From: Photobacterium sp. CCB-ST2H9
Lineage (GTDB): Bacteria > Pseudomonadota > Gammaproteobacteria > Enterobacterales > Vibrionaceae
Assembly: GCF_023151555.2 (NCBI RefSeq)
Contig: NZ_CP100425.1
Location: 3,038,001-3,102,000 of the forward strand
Direction of reading: 5' to 3'
DNA length: 64,000 nt
The notes under the pieces were generated by a model. The model was given only the letters and a program-made list of their open reading frames with translations. It did not search any database and was not told the origin of the DNA. The first letter of the stretch is position 1, and every line of letters starts with the position of its first letter. Of the stretch, positions 46,939-56,174 are shown piece by piece. The position numbers and the translations under genes were made by a program.

Positions 46939-49827
46939 TCAGAAATTGACCTGCAACTTCACTTTCACCGTCCGCCCCGGGGCCGGGACGCTGGAGCGTA
47001 CCAATGGGTCGATGTAATAGAGATCGGTCAGGTTGGTGCCGATCACTTCCAGCGCCAGCGCATCATTGAAACGGTACTGGGCATAAGCATCGAAAGTTAA
47101 GGCGTCATCCCGCGCCAATGCTTCTTCATGTTTACTGCCCGGTATGAAGACGGTGCGCAAGCCGGTTTCCATCCGGCGATCGAAGAAACGTCCGCCGATA
47201 TTGAGATTCACCGAATATTCCGGAATCGCCTGATCGGCCAGATATCCCCCCTCAAACCCGGCATGGACACAGTCCGGCGTCGAACCGTTGAAATCAGACA
47301 AAATCGCCAGGCTTTCATCACAGACTTCATTTTTCAGCAGGTAAGAGAGGCTGAGATCGGAGAAGAAATCACCGTTGTCGTACCGGCTCTGGAATTCCAG
47401 TCCTTCCAGCGTTTGCTGATCGATGTTGTAAAAACGCATCATATTTCCCGACCGCTCAATCACATCTTTGGTTCTGTGATGGAAGTAAGTCAGTTTGAGA
47501 TCGGCCTCATCAAAGTTCTGAACGAAAGCAACCTCATGGTTATAAGCATGTTCCGGGTCTAAGCCGGTATATGGATTATTGTTGGCGGAAAAGCCCAGCG
47601 TGCTTTCAAACATACTCGGGAAACGGACTGCCTCGGTATAGCGGTAATACATCCGGCTGGTATCCGTAAACATCACGGTAGCCGACAGTGCCGGGACCCA
47701 GGCATTTCCCTTTTTCTTTCCACCCTTGATTTGTTTGTCGTAAGCCCCGACCGGCGCTCCACTTTCAATACAGGAACCTTCGATATAATTCGGCTGCGAC
47801 TGCTGGGCAATCAGGCAAGGGTTGTTCTCCCGGCTGTAACGGCCTTCACCGTCATGCAGCCATTCATTCCCTTCATGGTCGACTTCATAAGTCGTTGTCG
47901 TACGGGCTTTCTGATACAAAGCCGCTTCTTCTTGCGGGGTCAACGGCGGTTTCCCCAGCATCTGATTGATGAAATTCTTCAAAACAATGTCATCAGCAAC
48001 AGCTGCAACATTCTGTTCAATCTCTTCCGGGGTATATTTTTCAAGGGTTTTATAAGACAGTAACATCCCCTTATCTGCAGCATGCTCTTTGGTGAACCGA
48101 CTGTCTCCGGCCGCAATCCGATCCGACAAAAAGTCATCAATGGCCCAGTAATTCTTGTAACTCGCACCTGCAGTGAAACGTAGAAAATCCACTGGCTGCC
48201 ACTGGAAATTGAACTGCCCTTCATACTCCTGACGACGCCCTTCCCGCGGCCAGTGACGCCAGCCATCGACCTCCCCACGGTATTCATCATCAGAGCGCAA
48301 TTTATGGTACTGATATCGGCCGGACAGCGTCAGACCCAGTGTATCGGTCAGCCACATCTGATTACTGAGGTCAAAACCGATCCGACTGTCTTTGGCATTG
48401 GTCGCCGCCGTATTGCGCAGCAACGGGCTGGCTCCGGGTGTCGGATCTGCGATGTCGACCCGATTGGCAAAATTAGGAAAACCACCCGCGGTGTTGGTAT
48501 CGCTGACGGTATACGTGGTCCAGAGATTGGACGTCAGATGGATATAGGGATTCTCAGGCTGCCAGGCATAGCGAATATTGTAAGCCTGGGTTTCAACATG
48601 GCTGAGCGGCCATTGCGCCATTTCTCCGTTTGCGCCGATATTACCGGAGCGGCTGGCCATGATTTCGCCATAAGTGGCATCGGTATACCGGGCACCTATT
48701 TCCAGCGTTTGCTGATCCACCAGACTGAATTTGGCTTTCAGCAGATAAGATTCCAGCTCACTCGAGGTATTGGGCACTTCATAACCGGGCCGCTGCCGCT
48801 TGGCAAGCGAGCGCGGGTCAATCCGGGTCATGAACTGTTCATCCTGAGCGAGATGATCGTAAAAATCTGCATTTCGGGTACCGCTGAAATAATTCCCTTT
48901 GTTGCGGTAAGCATAAGCCGCCAGCAGCTCATAATTTTCCTTTTTCGCTGCCAGTGCCAGCCGGTAGGCATAGTCTTCACCGGCAAACGGATTGTGTTCC
49001 TTGTCTTTGCTCATCACTTTCCAGAGCGAGGGATCACCATAGGCATACTCCGGACTATCCTGCGGAAACCCCGGCACGGTGCGGTAATCCTGACCGGTCA
49101 GCAACACCGGCTCTCTGGGCGAAATTGCATTGTTACTGCCTTCGATCACGATTTCACCGCCGAAGGTTTCACCAACTTTCAGAATATCCTCGGCGGAAAT
49201 CGTATTGACCACCACAGCACCGCCGACCGAAGCATGCACATTGGGTGTCAGCGACGGACCTTTGATCACCTGGATCCCGCCCACCAGATTGGGATCGATA
49301 TAGTTGCGGTTCGAAACCCCGCGATACCCACGCCAGACCGTCAGATCCTGTTCCGTTCCGTCAATCGACAACGGCACCCTGCCCGGTCCCTGTACCCCGC
49401 GAATACTGGGATCGACCCCGCCGCCGTTGCGGGCATCGCCGCTGTAGACGTTCAGCATGCCCTTGAACATATCTGCGGCATCCTTGCCTTTGTATCGCTC
49501 GATCTCATCTTTGCCGGTGTATACGGTCGACAGATCGTCGTCATAAACCGCAAACTCACCGGCTTCATCACGGGTCAGCCCGCCGGACTCGCCGTAAGAG
49601 ACATTGATGGTGTCCAGAGTCATCTCATTGTCATCGGCGGTGTGCTGAAAGGAACCACCCTCCTGCAGCATCAACTCATCGCGTGCAGCATCGGGGTCCC
49701 CGACGGAAGTTTCAGAGGGTTGTTCCGCAGACTCAGCCCAGACCTTGCCGGGCAACACTGCCACAGCCAGCCCGAGATGAACCTTCAGCAGCAACGCGGT
49801 GAGATTGGGCTTAACCTTTTGATGCAC
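46939..49827 (-). CDS. TonB-dependent outer-membrane receptor of the Slam locus (hemophore/heme type)
   Basis: The protein of about 962 residues has a signal-like N-terminus, a candidate TonB box region (MTLDTINVS), a plug domain (GKDEIERYKGKDAADMFKGM, DPSIRGVQGPGRVPLSIDG, IQVIKGPSLTPNVHASVGGAVVV) and a 22-strand barrel ending RTVKVKLQVNF. Near residue 740 is VRFPSMFESTLGFSANNNPY, reminiscent of the FRAP/NPxL region of heme receptors. No N-terminal STN signalling domain is present. I prefer the GTG at 49827 (AAGGA seven bases upstream) to the ATG at 49938: it puts the signal peptide at the start and removes overlap with the FecR-like gene. The ligand (heme or hemoprotein) is inferred from context. 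Confidence 0.85.
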   Translation of the reverse strand: MHQKVKPNLTALLLKVHLGLAVAVLPGKVWAESAEQPSETSVGDPDAARDELMLQEGGSFQHTADDNEMTLDTINVSYGESGGLTRDEAGEFAVYDDDLSTVYTGKDEIERYKGKDAADMFKGMLNVYSGDARNGGGVDPSIRGVQGPGRVPLSIDGTEQDLTVWRGYRGVSNRNYIDPNLVGGIQVIKGPSLTPNVHASVGGAVVVNTISAEDILKVGETFGGEIVIEGSNNAISPREPVLLTGQDYRTVPGFPQDSPEYAYGDPSLWKVMSKDKEHNPFAGEDYAYRLALAAKKENYELLAAYAYRNKGNYFSGTRNADFYDHLAQDEQFMTRIDPRSLAKRQRPGYEVPNTSSELESYLLKAKFSLVDQQTLEIGARYTDATYGEIMASRSGNIGANGEMAQWPLSHVETQAYNIRYAWQPENPYIHLTSNLWTTYTVSDTNTAGGFPNFANRVDIADPTPGASPLLRNTAATNAKDSRIGFDLSNQMWLTDTLGLTLSGRYQYHKLRSDDEYRGEVDGWRHWPREGRRQEYEGQFNFQWQPVDFLRFTAGASYKNYWAIDDFLSDRIAAGDSRFTKEHAADKGMLLSYKTLEKYTPEEIEQNVAAVADDIVLKNFINQMLGKPPLTPQEEAALYQKARTTTTYEVDHEGNEWLHDGEGRYSRENNPCLIAQQSQPNYIEGSCIESGAPVGAYDKQIKGGKKKGNAWVPALSATVMFTDTSRMYYRYTEAVRFPSMFESTLGFSANNNPYTGLDPEHAYNHEVAFVQNFDEADLKLTYFHHRTKDVIERSGNMMRFYNIDQQTLEGLEFQSRYDNGDFFSDLSLSYLLKNEVCDESLAILSDFNGSTPDCVHAGFEGGYLADQAIPEYSVNLNIGGRFFDRRMETGLRTVFIPGSKHEEALARDDALTFDAYAQYRFNDALALEVIGTNLTDLYYIDPLVRSSVPAPGRTVKVKLQVNF

Positions 49828-49835
49828 TGTGAATT

Positions 49836-49881
49836 CCTTCTCATGATTATGGTGAATGCCTCCGTACACCGTATGAGAAGG
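49836..49881 (-). promoter_or_regulatory. leader hairpin covering the receptor's ribosome site
   Basis: On the minus strand CCTTCTCA (49874-49881) pairs with TGAGAAGG (49836-49843). An inner TACGGTG/CACCATA stem has one G-U pair, and a four-base bulge separates the two stems. The 3' arm contains the AGAAGG ribosome site of the receptor's GTG start. The structure could hide the site or be a DNA operator. Confidence 0.5.
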
Positions 49882-49899
49882 AAAAAGCCGTAACCGGCT
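49882..49899 (-). terminator. weak terminator after the FecR-like gene
   Basis: On the minus strand AGCCG pairs with CGGCT around GTTA, followed by TTTTCC. It lies about 15 bases after the FecR-like stop and directly before the receptor leader hairpin, so part of the sigma/FecR transcript may stop here. Confidence 0.5.
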
Positions 49900-49913
49900 C
49901 CCGATGTTCCTGG

Positions 49914-50195
49914 TTATTCTGTTACGGAGCTCACACAATCAGGCCATGTCCCCGGACTAACGGCCTGCCTGCGCCGGGTCATCAGAATGCGGCGGCTGGC
50001 CGGATGCTGAGGCACGGCCAAAAACTGTGCCTGAACCTGAGTGAGCTGTCGCCAGGCCGACTCGTTGTCCGGGTGATCCTGCCGCCAGACGTCAAAAGCC
50101 TGTTTGTCCTGATCACTGACATCGTCGGCCCAGAGCCTGGCCATCCAGCGGGATGCCTGCCGGATGACGTCCACTGAAATGCGATGCGGCGTCAA
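49914..50195 (-). CDS. short FecR-like protein (cytoplasmic DUF4880 domain only)
   Basis: The protein shows the FecR N-terminal pattern VIRQASRWMARLWADDVSDQ, then FDVWRQDHPDNESAWRQLTQVQAQF, the three-helix domain that binds FecI-type sigma factors. It then ends after about 93 residues with no membrane helix and no periplasmic FecR domain (full FecR is about 310). I favour the TTG at 50195. It overlaps the sigma stop (TTGA) and has GGAGG seven bases upstream; the ATG at 50225 has no ribosome site. The remaining 86 bases before the receptor do not encode the missing part, so this is a true short form or a large deletion. Confidence 0.7.
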   Translation of the reverse strand: MTPHRISVDVIRQASRWMARLWADDVSDQDKQAFDVWRQDHPDNESAWRQLTQVQAQFLAVPQHPASRRILMTRRRQAVSPGTWPDCVSSVTE

Positions 50196-50710
50196 AAGCT
50201 CGCCTCCATACTGGCCAGCAGGCAAGCCTGCAGTGCTTTGGCGATATACTTCTCAACGGATGAGACCGAAACGTCCAGCGCCGCCGCGATTTGCTTGTAG
50301 CTCATGTGTTCGAGCTGACGCATCAGCAAAGCTTGCCGGACTTTATCCGGCAGGTGACGCAGTAAACGATCCACCGCGGTCAGCGCTTCAACCATCTGCA
50401 GACGTTCTTCCGGCGACACGCAAACATCCTGCGGCTGCTGTTGCAGGTATTCCAGATAGGCCGACTCCACGCGACGGCGACGATACAAATCAATCACCAG
50501 GCCTTTGGCAATATGGGTCAGGTATCGCCGGGATTCACCGGGAGCCGGTAAACGGCCACTGCTGAGCAGCCGAAGATAGGTATCATGAACCAGATCTGCC
50601 GAAGTATAGGGACAACCGAGACGACGCTGAATAAACACCGATAACCAGCTTTGATGTTGCTGATAGAGTTGACCCACCTGCTTCATATTCGTCTGGTCTG
50701 CCGCTGTCAT
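50192..50710 (-). CDS. FecI-type ECF sigma factor
   Basis: The 172-residue protein has sigma region 2 (ADLVHDTYLRLLSSG, ESRRYLTHIAKGLVIDLYRRRR) and region 4 (LPDKVRQALLMRQLEHMSYKQIAAALDVSVSSVEKYIAKAL), in the spacing of FecI-like iron-uptake sigmas. It would direct RNA polymerase to the receptor operon. It is the first gene of the locus and lies behind a promoter overlapped by a perfect Fur-type palindrome. AGGAG lies about ten bases before the ATG at 50710. Its stop overlaps the start of the FecR-like gene. Confidence 0.9.
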   Translation of the reverse strand: MTAADQTNMKQVGQLYQQHQSWLSVFIQRRLGCPYTSADLVHDTYLRLLSSGRLPAPGESRRYLTHIAKGLVIDLYRRRRVESAYLEYLQQQPQDVCVSPEERLQMVEALTAVDRLLRHLPDKVRQALLMRQLEHMSYKQIAAALDVSVSSVEKYIAKALQACLLASMEASF

Positions 50711-50762
50711 CGTCTGGCGCTCCTGCTACTTATTAACCACAAATTGAATAAAACCAAATCTT

Positions 50763-50800
50763 AATGATAATGATTATCAATATAGAAAAAGATTATTCAA
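50763..50800 (-). promoter_or_regulatory. Fur box over the promoter of the sigma/FecR/Slam locus
   Basis: TGATAAT-G-ATTATCA at 50765-50779 is a perfect 7-1-7 inverted repeat, the core of the Fur consensus. On the minus strand it overlaps a promoter with -35 TTGAAT (50795-50800) and -10 GATAAT (50773-50778) spaced by 16 bases. Iron-loaded Fur would therefore block transcription of the sigma factor, which starts about 55 bases downstream. Confidence 0.8.
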
Positions 50801-51397
50801 CCGTTAGAATAAAGAAGCCTGACGTTTACAACAGAAATTTGCGCGGGGACAAGGCAAAGGCAGGTTCAATGAGGCAGAATTCTGCGCCTGTCATCAAACG
50901 GCAACTTGTTTTCAACAAAATTAGTTATTTGATAAAAAACTTTTCAGGACAGGCAACATCAGGACGTCGTCCCGGAAATGTCCCAAATGCCTTGCGCTTT
51001 GAGGCTTTGACGCATGAATCAAATGCATAGCGTGCTGGTCGGAGCAAAAGGTTGACCCAACTCACACACTGGAATGGGAAAGAAACTCTGCTATACTTAC
51101 GACCTTGTTTCATCAGCCACTTTGTGGCACTGGCAGCGGATCTCCATCCTGATGATGTTGACGGTTCAGCCAGCCTGTGAATTCATTTCGCCTGCTTTAT
51201 CAAAGCAAAGCAACTGCTTTCATAAAGCAAGTAATGTTGCCCAACAATTTGAATGGCTGACGGATACCTTGCGGAACTTTATTGATAAAAACACGATCAT
51301 GATCTCATTTTGTAGCCATGATTCAACATTATTGATTCAGTTCTTTGAGGTATAAAGCGCCTAAAGTTTCCTTCAAGTTCTCCGGAGAATATTCTCA
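50801..51397. promoter_or_regulatory. pykF upstream region
   Basis: About 600 bases without a convincing gene precede pykF. A TATAAA at 51351-51356 could be the -10 box of pykF, but its -35 partner (TTGATT at 51332-51337) is spaced too closely. Plus-strand frames at 50764-51030 and 51074-51355 have no ribosome sites and look like chance frames. I could not identify a Cra site. Confidence 0.35.
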
Positions 51398-52810
51398 ATG
51401 AAAAAAACCAAGATCGTCTGCACGATTGGTCCTAAGACTGAATCTGTTGAAATGCTGACCAAGCTGGTCAACGCTGGCATGAACGTGATGCGTCTGAACT
51501 TCTCGCACGGCGACTTTGCCGAGCACGGTCAGCGTATCCAGAACGTTCGTGAAGTGATGGCGCAAACCGGTAAACCCGTTGCGATTCTGCTGGACACCAA
51601 AGGTCCGGAAATCCGTACCATCAAACTGGAAGGCGGCGCAGACGTGACCCTGACTGCAGGTCAGGAATTCACTTTCACCACTGACACTGCTGTTGTCGGC
51701 AACAAAGACCGTGTAGCTGTGACTTATCCTGGCTTTGCCAAGGATTTGGTTGCGGGAAACACCATTCTGGTTGACGACGGCCTGATCGAAATGGAAGTGC
51801 TGGCAACCACAGACACCGAAGTGAAATGCCGCGTGCTGAACAACGGCGACCTAGGTGAGAACAAAGGAGTGAACCTGCCAGGCGTTTCGGTCAACCTGCC
51901 TGCACTGGCTGAGAAAGACAAAGCGGACCTGAAATTCGGTTGTGAGCAAGGCGTTGATTTCGTTGCGGCATCTTTCATCCGTAAGGCTGAAGACGTTCAG
52001 GAAATCCGCGAGCTGTTGAACGCTAACGGCGGCGAGAAAATTCAGATCATCTCTAAGATTGAAAACCAGGAAGGTGTCGACAACTTCGACGCGATTCTGG
52101 AAGCATCTGACGGCATCATGGTTGCCCGTGGTGACCTGGGTGTAGAAATCCCGGTTGAAGAAGTGATCTTCGCGCAGAAGATGATGATCGAGAAATGTAA
52201 CCGTGCCCGTAAAGTTGTTATCACAGCAACTCAGATGCTGGATTCGATGATCAAGAACCCACGTCCGACCCGTGCTGAAGCGGGTGACGTTGCGAACGCC
52301 ATCATGGACGGTACTGATGCCGTCATGCTGTCTGGTGAGTCTGCGAAGGGTAAATACCCAATCGAAGCAGTCACCATCATGGCGCAAATCTGTGACCGCA
52401 CTGACGCTGCAATGCGTGCTTCACTGAGCGCACGTCTGGACAGCCCTCGCCTGCGCATCACCGAAGCGGTGTGTAAAGGTGCAGTGGATACTTCTGAGAA
52501 GCTGAACGCGCCGCTGATCGTGGTTGCGACTGAAGCCGGTAAATCAGCCCGCTCTGTACGTAAATACTTCCCGACAGCAAACATTCTGGCTGTGACCACC
52601 AACCCGAAAACTGCGGCTCAGCTGTGCCTGACCAAAGGTGTGACCCCTGTCGTTGTTGATGCGATTGAAAGCACCGATGCCTTCTACGCACGTGGTAAAG
52701 CACTGGCGCTGGAAACCGGCCTGGGCGCGAAAGGCGACATCGTTGTGATGGTCTCCGGTGCGCTGGTTCCTTCAGGTACAACGAACACGGCTTCTGTTCA
52801 CGTTCTGTAA
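51398..52810 (+). CDS. pykF: pyruvate kinase I
   Basis: Pyruvate kinase makes pyruvate and ATP from phosphoenolpyruvate and ADP. The 470-residue length equals that of E. coli PykF. The start [43 protein letters not shown], the active-site [11 protein letters not shown] and [16 protein letters not shown], and the C-terminal regulatory domain are all present. This is the fructose-1,6-bisphosphate-activated type by similarity. GGAGA lies before the ATG. Codon use is of the highly expressed kind. Confidence 0.96.
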   Translation: MKKTKIVCTIGPKTESVEMLTKLVNAGMNVMRLNFSHGDFAEHGQRIQNVREVMAQTGKPVAILLDTKGPEIRTIKLEGGADVTLTAGQEFTFTTDTAVVGNKDRVAVTYPGFAKDLVAGNTILVDDGLIEMEVLATTDTEVKCRVLNNGDLGENKGVNLPGVSVNLPALAEKDKADLKFGCEQGVDFVAASFIRKAEDVQEIRELLNANGGEKIQIISKIENQEGVDNFDAILEASDGIMVARGDLGVEIPVEEVIFAQKMMIEKCNRARKVVITATQMLDSMIKNPRPTRAEAGDVANAIMDGTDAVMLSGESAKGKYPIEAVTIMAQICDRTDAAMRASLSARLDSPRLRITEAVCKGAVDTSEKLNAPLIVVATEAGKSARSVRKYFPTANILAVTTNPKTAAQLCLTKGVTPVVVDAIESTDAFYARGKALALETGLGAKGDIVVMVSGALVPSGTTNTASVHVL

Positions 52811-52831
52811 TCAGACAGCAACAGACGCATT

Positions 52832-52865
52832 AAAAACGGGAGCTTCGGCTCCCGTTTCTTTTTTC
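52832..52865 (+). terminator. pykF terminator
   Basis: AAACGGGAGC pairs with GCTCCCGTTT around a TTCG tetraloop, followed by a T-rich stretch. Confidence 0.9.
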
Positions 52866-53196
52866 TGATTTCCACACGGCCATTTTCACACAGTACGCAT
52901 TGCCGTTCCGGACTGAGTTTCACCAGCCGAAGATTTCCTTGTGATGCGTATTGAGTAACAGAACGGCCAACAGGAAATATAAAGCACTGACATGAAAACC
53001 GAGCCAGCACAGCAGTACTGTGGTTGTGCGAACCAAAACAGTCTTCAACATCATCTGATTCCCCCGGATCTGCTGCTTATCGACTTTCGTCTAAGGTACA
53101 GAGGTATCATTTGTGCCGGATTCTTACTCGGGCTGCTCTATCGACACCTTACTCATTAGACTTTAGTCGAATATCCGGTAAACGACGACCAGATGT
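52866..53196. other. gap between convergent pykF and ilvH
   Basis: About 330 bases between the two terminators. I see no gene, RNA or repeat that I can support here. Confidence 0.4.
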
Positions 53197-53232
53197 CAAA
53201 AAGCCCGCCGGACACATGCCAGGCAGGCTTTG
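53197..53232 (-). terminator. ilvIH terminator
   Basis: On the minus strand AAAGCCTGCC pairs with GGCGGGCTTT (one G-U pair), followed by TTGAC after a T-run, about 27 bases past the ilvH stop. Confidence 0.75.
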
Positions 53233-53258
53233 ACAGAATGAATCAATTAACTGAAAGA

Positions 53259-53753
53259 TCAGGCTTTCAGGGCACGTTCTCCGCGGGCAATACCGACAAC
53301 TCCGCTTCGTGCCACTTCAATGATCTCCGTGGCTTCGCTCACGGCATCCAGAAAGGCATCCAGCTTCTCACTGGTCCCTGCCAGCTGAACGGTATAGATC
53401 TGACTGGTGACATCGACAATCTGTCCGCGGAAAATGTCAGACGTGCGCTTCACTTCCGCACGGGCATAACCACTGGCCTTCACTTTCACCAGCATCAGCT
53501 CACGCTCGACGTGTTCTGAATCCGTTACATTACTGACCTTCAGAATATCGATCAGCTTATGTAATTGTTTCTCGATTTGTTCCAGCGCGGCATCTTCAAC
53601 GCTGGTGGTGATATTCAGACGCGACAACGTCGGGTCATCCGTTGGGGCGACGGTCAGCGACTCAATGTTATACCCACGCTGGGAGAACAGTCCCACCACG
53701 CGTGAAAGTGCACCCGGTTCATTTTCTAATAATACTGATACAATCCTGCGCAT
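53259..53753 (-). CDS. ilvH: acetolactate synthase III regulatory subunit
   Basis: The 164-residue protein opens [35 protein letters not shown], an ACT domain that binds valine, followed by the C-terminal ferredoxin-like half. IlvH gives the large subunit full activity and valine sensitivity. Its ATG overlaps the ilvI stop by one base (TAATG), so the two are coupled. Confidence 0.96.
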   Translation of the reverse strand: MRRIVSVLLENEPGALSRVVGLFSQRGYNIESLTVAPTDDPTLSRLNITTSVEDAALEQIEKQLHKLIDILKVSNVTDSEHVERELMLVKVKASGYARAEVKRTSDIFRGQIVDVTSQIYTVQLAGTSEKLDAFLDAVSEATEIIEVARSGVVGIARGERALKA

Positions 53754-55471
53754 TAGGTTCTCTCCGTTTTACTCAGCCACATTTCACTCATGGATCCGCC
53801 TCGGATCAGCATCGGGTAAACGTGTTCTGTCTCATCCACGCTGATATCAACAAAGACTAACCTATCTTTCATTGCCAAAGCGCGTTCCAGCTCACTTTCC
53901 AGCTTCGCCGGATCAGAAATGCGGATGCCGACATGGCCGTAAGCTTCTGCAATTGCAGCAAAATCAGGCACAGAATCCATGTAGGAGTGTGAATGGCGCC
54001 CCTGATAAATCATGTCCTGCCATTGCTTCACCATCCCCAGGAAACGGTTGTTCAGATTGATGATTTTCACCGGAATATCATACTGCAGCGCCGTCGACAG
54101 TTCCTGAATATTCATCTGGATACTGCCGTCACCGGTCACACACAGGACTTCGGCATCCGGCAGCGCGAACTTGGCGCCCATCGCGGCTGGCAGACCAAAA
54201 CCCATCGTCCCCAGGCCACCGGAGTTCAGCCAGCGACGTGGTTTATCAAACGGATAGTAGAGTGCGGCAAACATCTGGTGCTGACCCACATCCGATGCCA
54301 CATACGCGTCACCTTTGGTCAGTTTGTGCAGCATTTCAATGACCTGCTGAGGTTTGATGCGCTCTCCGTCAGTCTGATAACTCAGACACTTGCGGGCACG
54401 CCAGGATTCAATCTCACTCCACCACTCATCCAGTGCAGCTTTGTCATTGGTTCCCTGCTGCTCTTCCAGCAGTTTCAGCATACTGTTCAGCACTGCATCG
54501 GCCGAGCCGACAATCGGGATATCGGCTTTCACCGTTTTGGAAATCGACGACGGGTCGATATCAATATGCATGATCGTGGCGTTCGGACAGTATTTTTCCA
54601 GATTATTGGTGGTCCGGTCGTCGAAGCGCACGCCAATCCCGAAAATCAGATCGGAATTGTGCATGGTCATGTTCGCTTCATAGGTGCCGTGCATCCCCAG
54701 CATCCCCAGACTGTGGTGGTGCGTCCCCGGGAAAGCGCCCAGCCCCATCAGGGTACTGACCACTGGAATATTCAGACTTTCAGCCAGCTTCAGCAATTGT
54801 TGCTCGCAACCGGACATAATGGCGCCGCCGCCCACGTACAGTACCGGCTTCTTCGCAGCCAGCAGGGCTTTCAGACCACGCTTGATCTGACCTTTGTGCC
54901 CCTGCAGAGTCGGGTTGTAGGAGCGCATGCTGATCGCTTCCGGGTATTTGTACGGGTATGTTTTAGCGGGATTGAGCATATCTTTCGGGATATCAACTAC
55001 CACCGGGCCGGGACGGCCGCTGGATGCGATGTAGAAAGCTTTCTTGATGATGGCCGGGATATCTTCAGTGCGCTTCACCAGAAAACTGTGCTTCACGACC
55101 GGACGGGAAATCCCGACCATATCGCATTCCTGAAACGCATCGTTTCCGATCAGATCACTCATCACCTGACCCGACAGGACAACCATCGGGATAGAATCCA
55201 TGTATGCGGTCGCGATGCCGGTGATCGCGTTGGTGGCACCCGGGCCTGAGGTCACCAGGACCACGCCCACTTCGCCCGTCGCACGGGCATAGCCGTCTGC
55301 CATATGCACGGCTGCCTGCTCATGGCGCACCAGCACGTGCTCGATGTCGCTCTTCTCGTGCAGCGCATCGTAAATATCCAGAACAGAACCGCCAGGGTAA
55401 CCGAAGATATGCTTTACGCCTTGATCGATCATTGAACGAACGATCATATCGGCGCCGGACAACATTTCCAT
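53753..55471 (-). CDS. ilvI: acetolactate synthase III catalytic subunit
   Basis: The 572-residue ThDP enzyme condenses pyruvate to acetolactate, or pyruvate with 2-ketobutyrate, for branched-chain amino acids. It shows [19 protein letters not shown] with the ThDP glutamate in [22 protein letters not shown]-binding [14 protein letters not shown], and the ThDP/Mg motif [36 protein letters not shown] precedes the ATG. Neighbours (ilvH, leuO, leu operon) match the ilvIH locus of enterics and Vibrio. Confidence 0.97.
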   Translation of the reverse strand: MEMLSGADMIVRSMIDQGVKHIFGYPGGSVLDIYDALHEKSDIEHVLVRHEQAAVHMADGYARATGEVGVVLVTSGPGATNAITGIATAYMDSIPMVVLSGQVMSDLIGNDAFQECDMVGISRPVVKHSFLVKRTEDIPAIIKKAFYIASSGRPGPVVVDIPKDMLNPAKTYPYKYPEAISMRSYNPTLQGHKGQIKRGLKALLAAKKPVLYVGGGAIMSGCEQQLLKLAESLNIPVVSTLMGLGAFPGTHHHSLGMLGMHGTYEANMTMHNSDLIFGIGVRFDDRTTNNLEKYCPNATIMHIDIDPSSISKTVKADIPIVGSADAVLNSMLKLLEEQQGTNDKAALDEWWSEIESWRARKCLSYQTDGERIKPQQVIEMLHKLTKGDAYVASDVGQHQMFAALYYPFDKPRRWLNSGGLGTMGFGLPAAMGAKFALPDAEVLCVTGDGSIQMNIQELSTALQYDIPVKIINLNNRFLGMVKQWQDMIYQGRHSHSYMDSVPDFAAIAEAYGHVGIRISDPAKLESELERALAMKDRLVFVDISVDETEHVYPMLIRGGSMSEMWLSKTERT

Positions 55472-56174
55472 ATTCTTGCCTCCAGGTCGTGTATACCTGC
55501 GCCTGCACCGTAGTTCTGACCTGAAGTTGCCGGTTGTTCATGACGAGCTGGGGCCGTCTTTCCTTGCCGGAGCAGCAGGGAAGACAGTCATACCGGGTTA
55601 CGCCAGATTACCGAGCGGGTCTGCCGTCAGAAGTTGCCGCCGATTGAGGTTGCGGCTGAAATGACAGACTCTTCAAAGTCAGTGATACAGACGGGTATAA
55701 CATAGTTAGGGCTTATCTTTAGCCTAAAGAAATCCAATGTGTTTTTCGTGCTATGCGCCTGCCAGGGGATGTTCCCCCCGGCAGAACCCGTGGACCAACA
55801 TAACGTTTTTTCACCGCTGGCGTCTATTCCCTACAGCCATTTCGTGGTTATTTTCTGTACTAAATAAGAATCACCTTATTAATAGCCATCGCGTGTTATA
55901 TAAACAGAATAATGAACTAATTTTGACCAAACAGAACAGTTGATATCACCTGAACAAAGTCAGGAAAAACAGGAAATCTGACAGAAAATCATGAAAAAGA
56001 GAGGCGTGTGTAACTGAAGGCGCTGGCAGCAGCCTGACGAACAGGCTGCTGATTCATCCCCAAACGATGCGAGCAAGTGATTTGAACTCGCGATGCGGAC
56101 AAACGATGAGAATTAGCGAAGTGAACAAGCTGACTGAGCAGACTCTGGGGCGACAGCGGTGAAGCTACCGACCC
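55472..56174. promoter_or_regulatory. long upstream region of ilvIH
   Basis: About 700 bases separate ilvI from the acyl-CoA ligase upstream on the same strand. The part near ilvI is of normal composition, while 55690-55960 is very AT-rich, as expected for an Lrp-type regulatory region, though I cannot call individual Lrp sites. A perfect hairpin lies at 56027-56051. Short frames here lack ribosome sites. Confidence 0.4.
56027..56051 (-). other. perfect hairpin after the acyl-CoA ligase gene
   Basis: CAGCAGCCTG and CAGGCTGCTG form a perfect ten-base stem with a five-base loop, 124 bases past the ligase stop. There is no T-run on either strand, so it may be a Rho-dependent 3' end structure. 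Confidence 0.45.

Noticed and set aside
48253..49893. 546-codon plus-strand frame opposite the TonB-dependent receptor
   Set aside because: It is the antisense shadow of a clearly real receptor gene, an effect of codon bias; no ribosome site or known fold.
49828..49938. ATG at 49938 as start of the TonB-dependent receptor
   Set aside because: It would overlap the FecR-like gene, has no ribosome site and would place 37 non-signal residues before the signal peptide; GTG at 49827 fits better.
50764..51355. Two plus-strand frames (88 and 93 codons) upstream of pykF
   Set aside because: They lack ribosome sites, the first starts inside the Fur box, and neither has recognisable features.
53993..55249. 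418-codon plus-strand frame opposite ilvI
   Set aside because: Antisense shadow of ilvI; histidine-rich composition typical of reverse reading.
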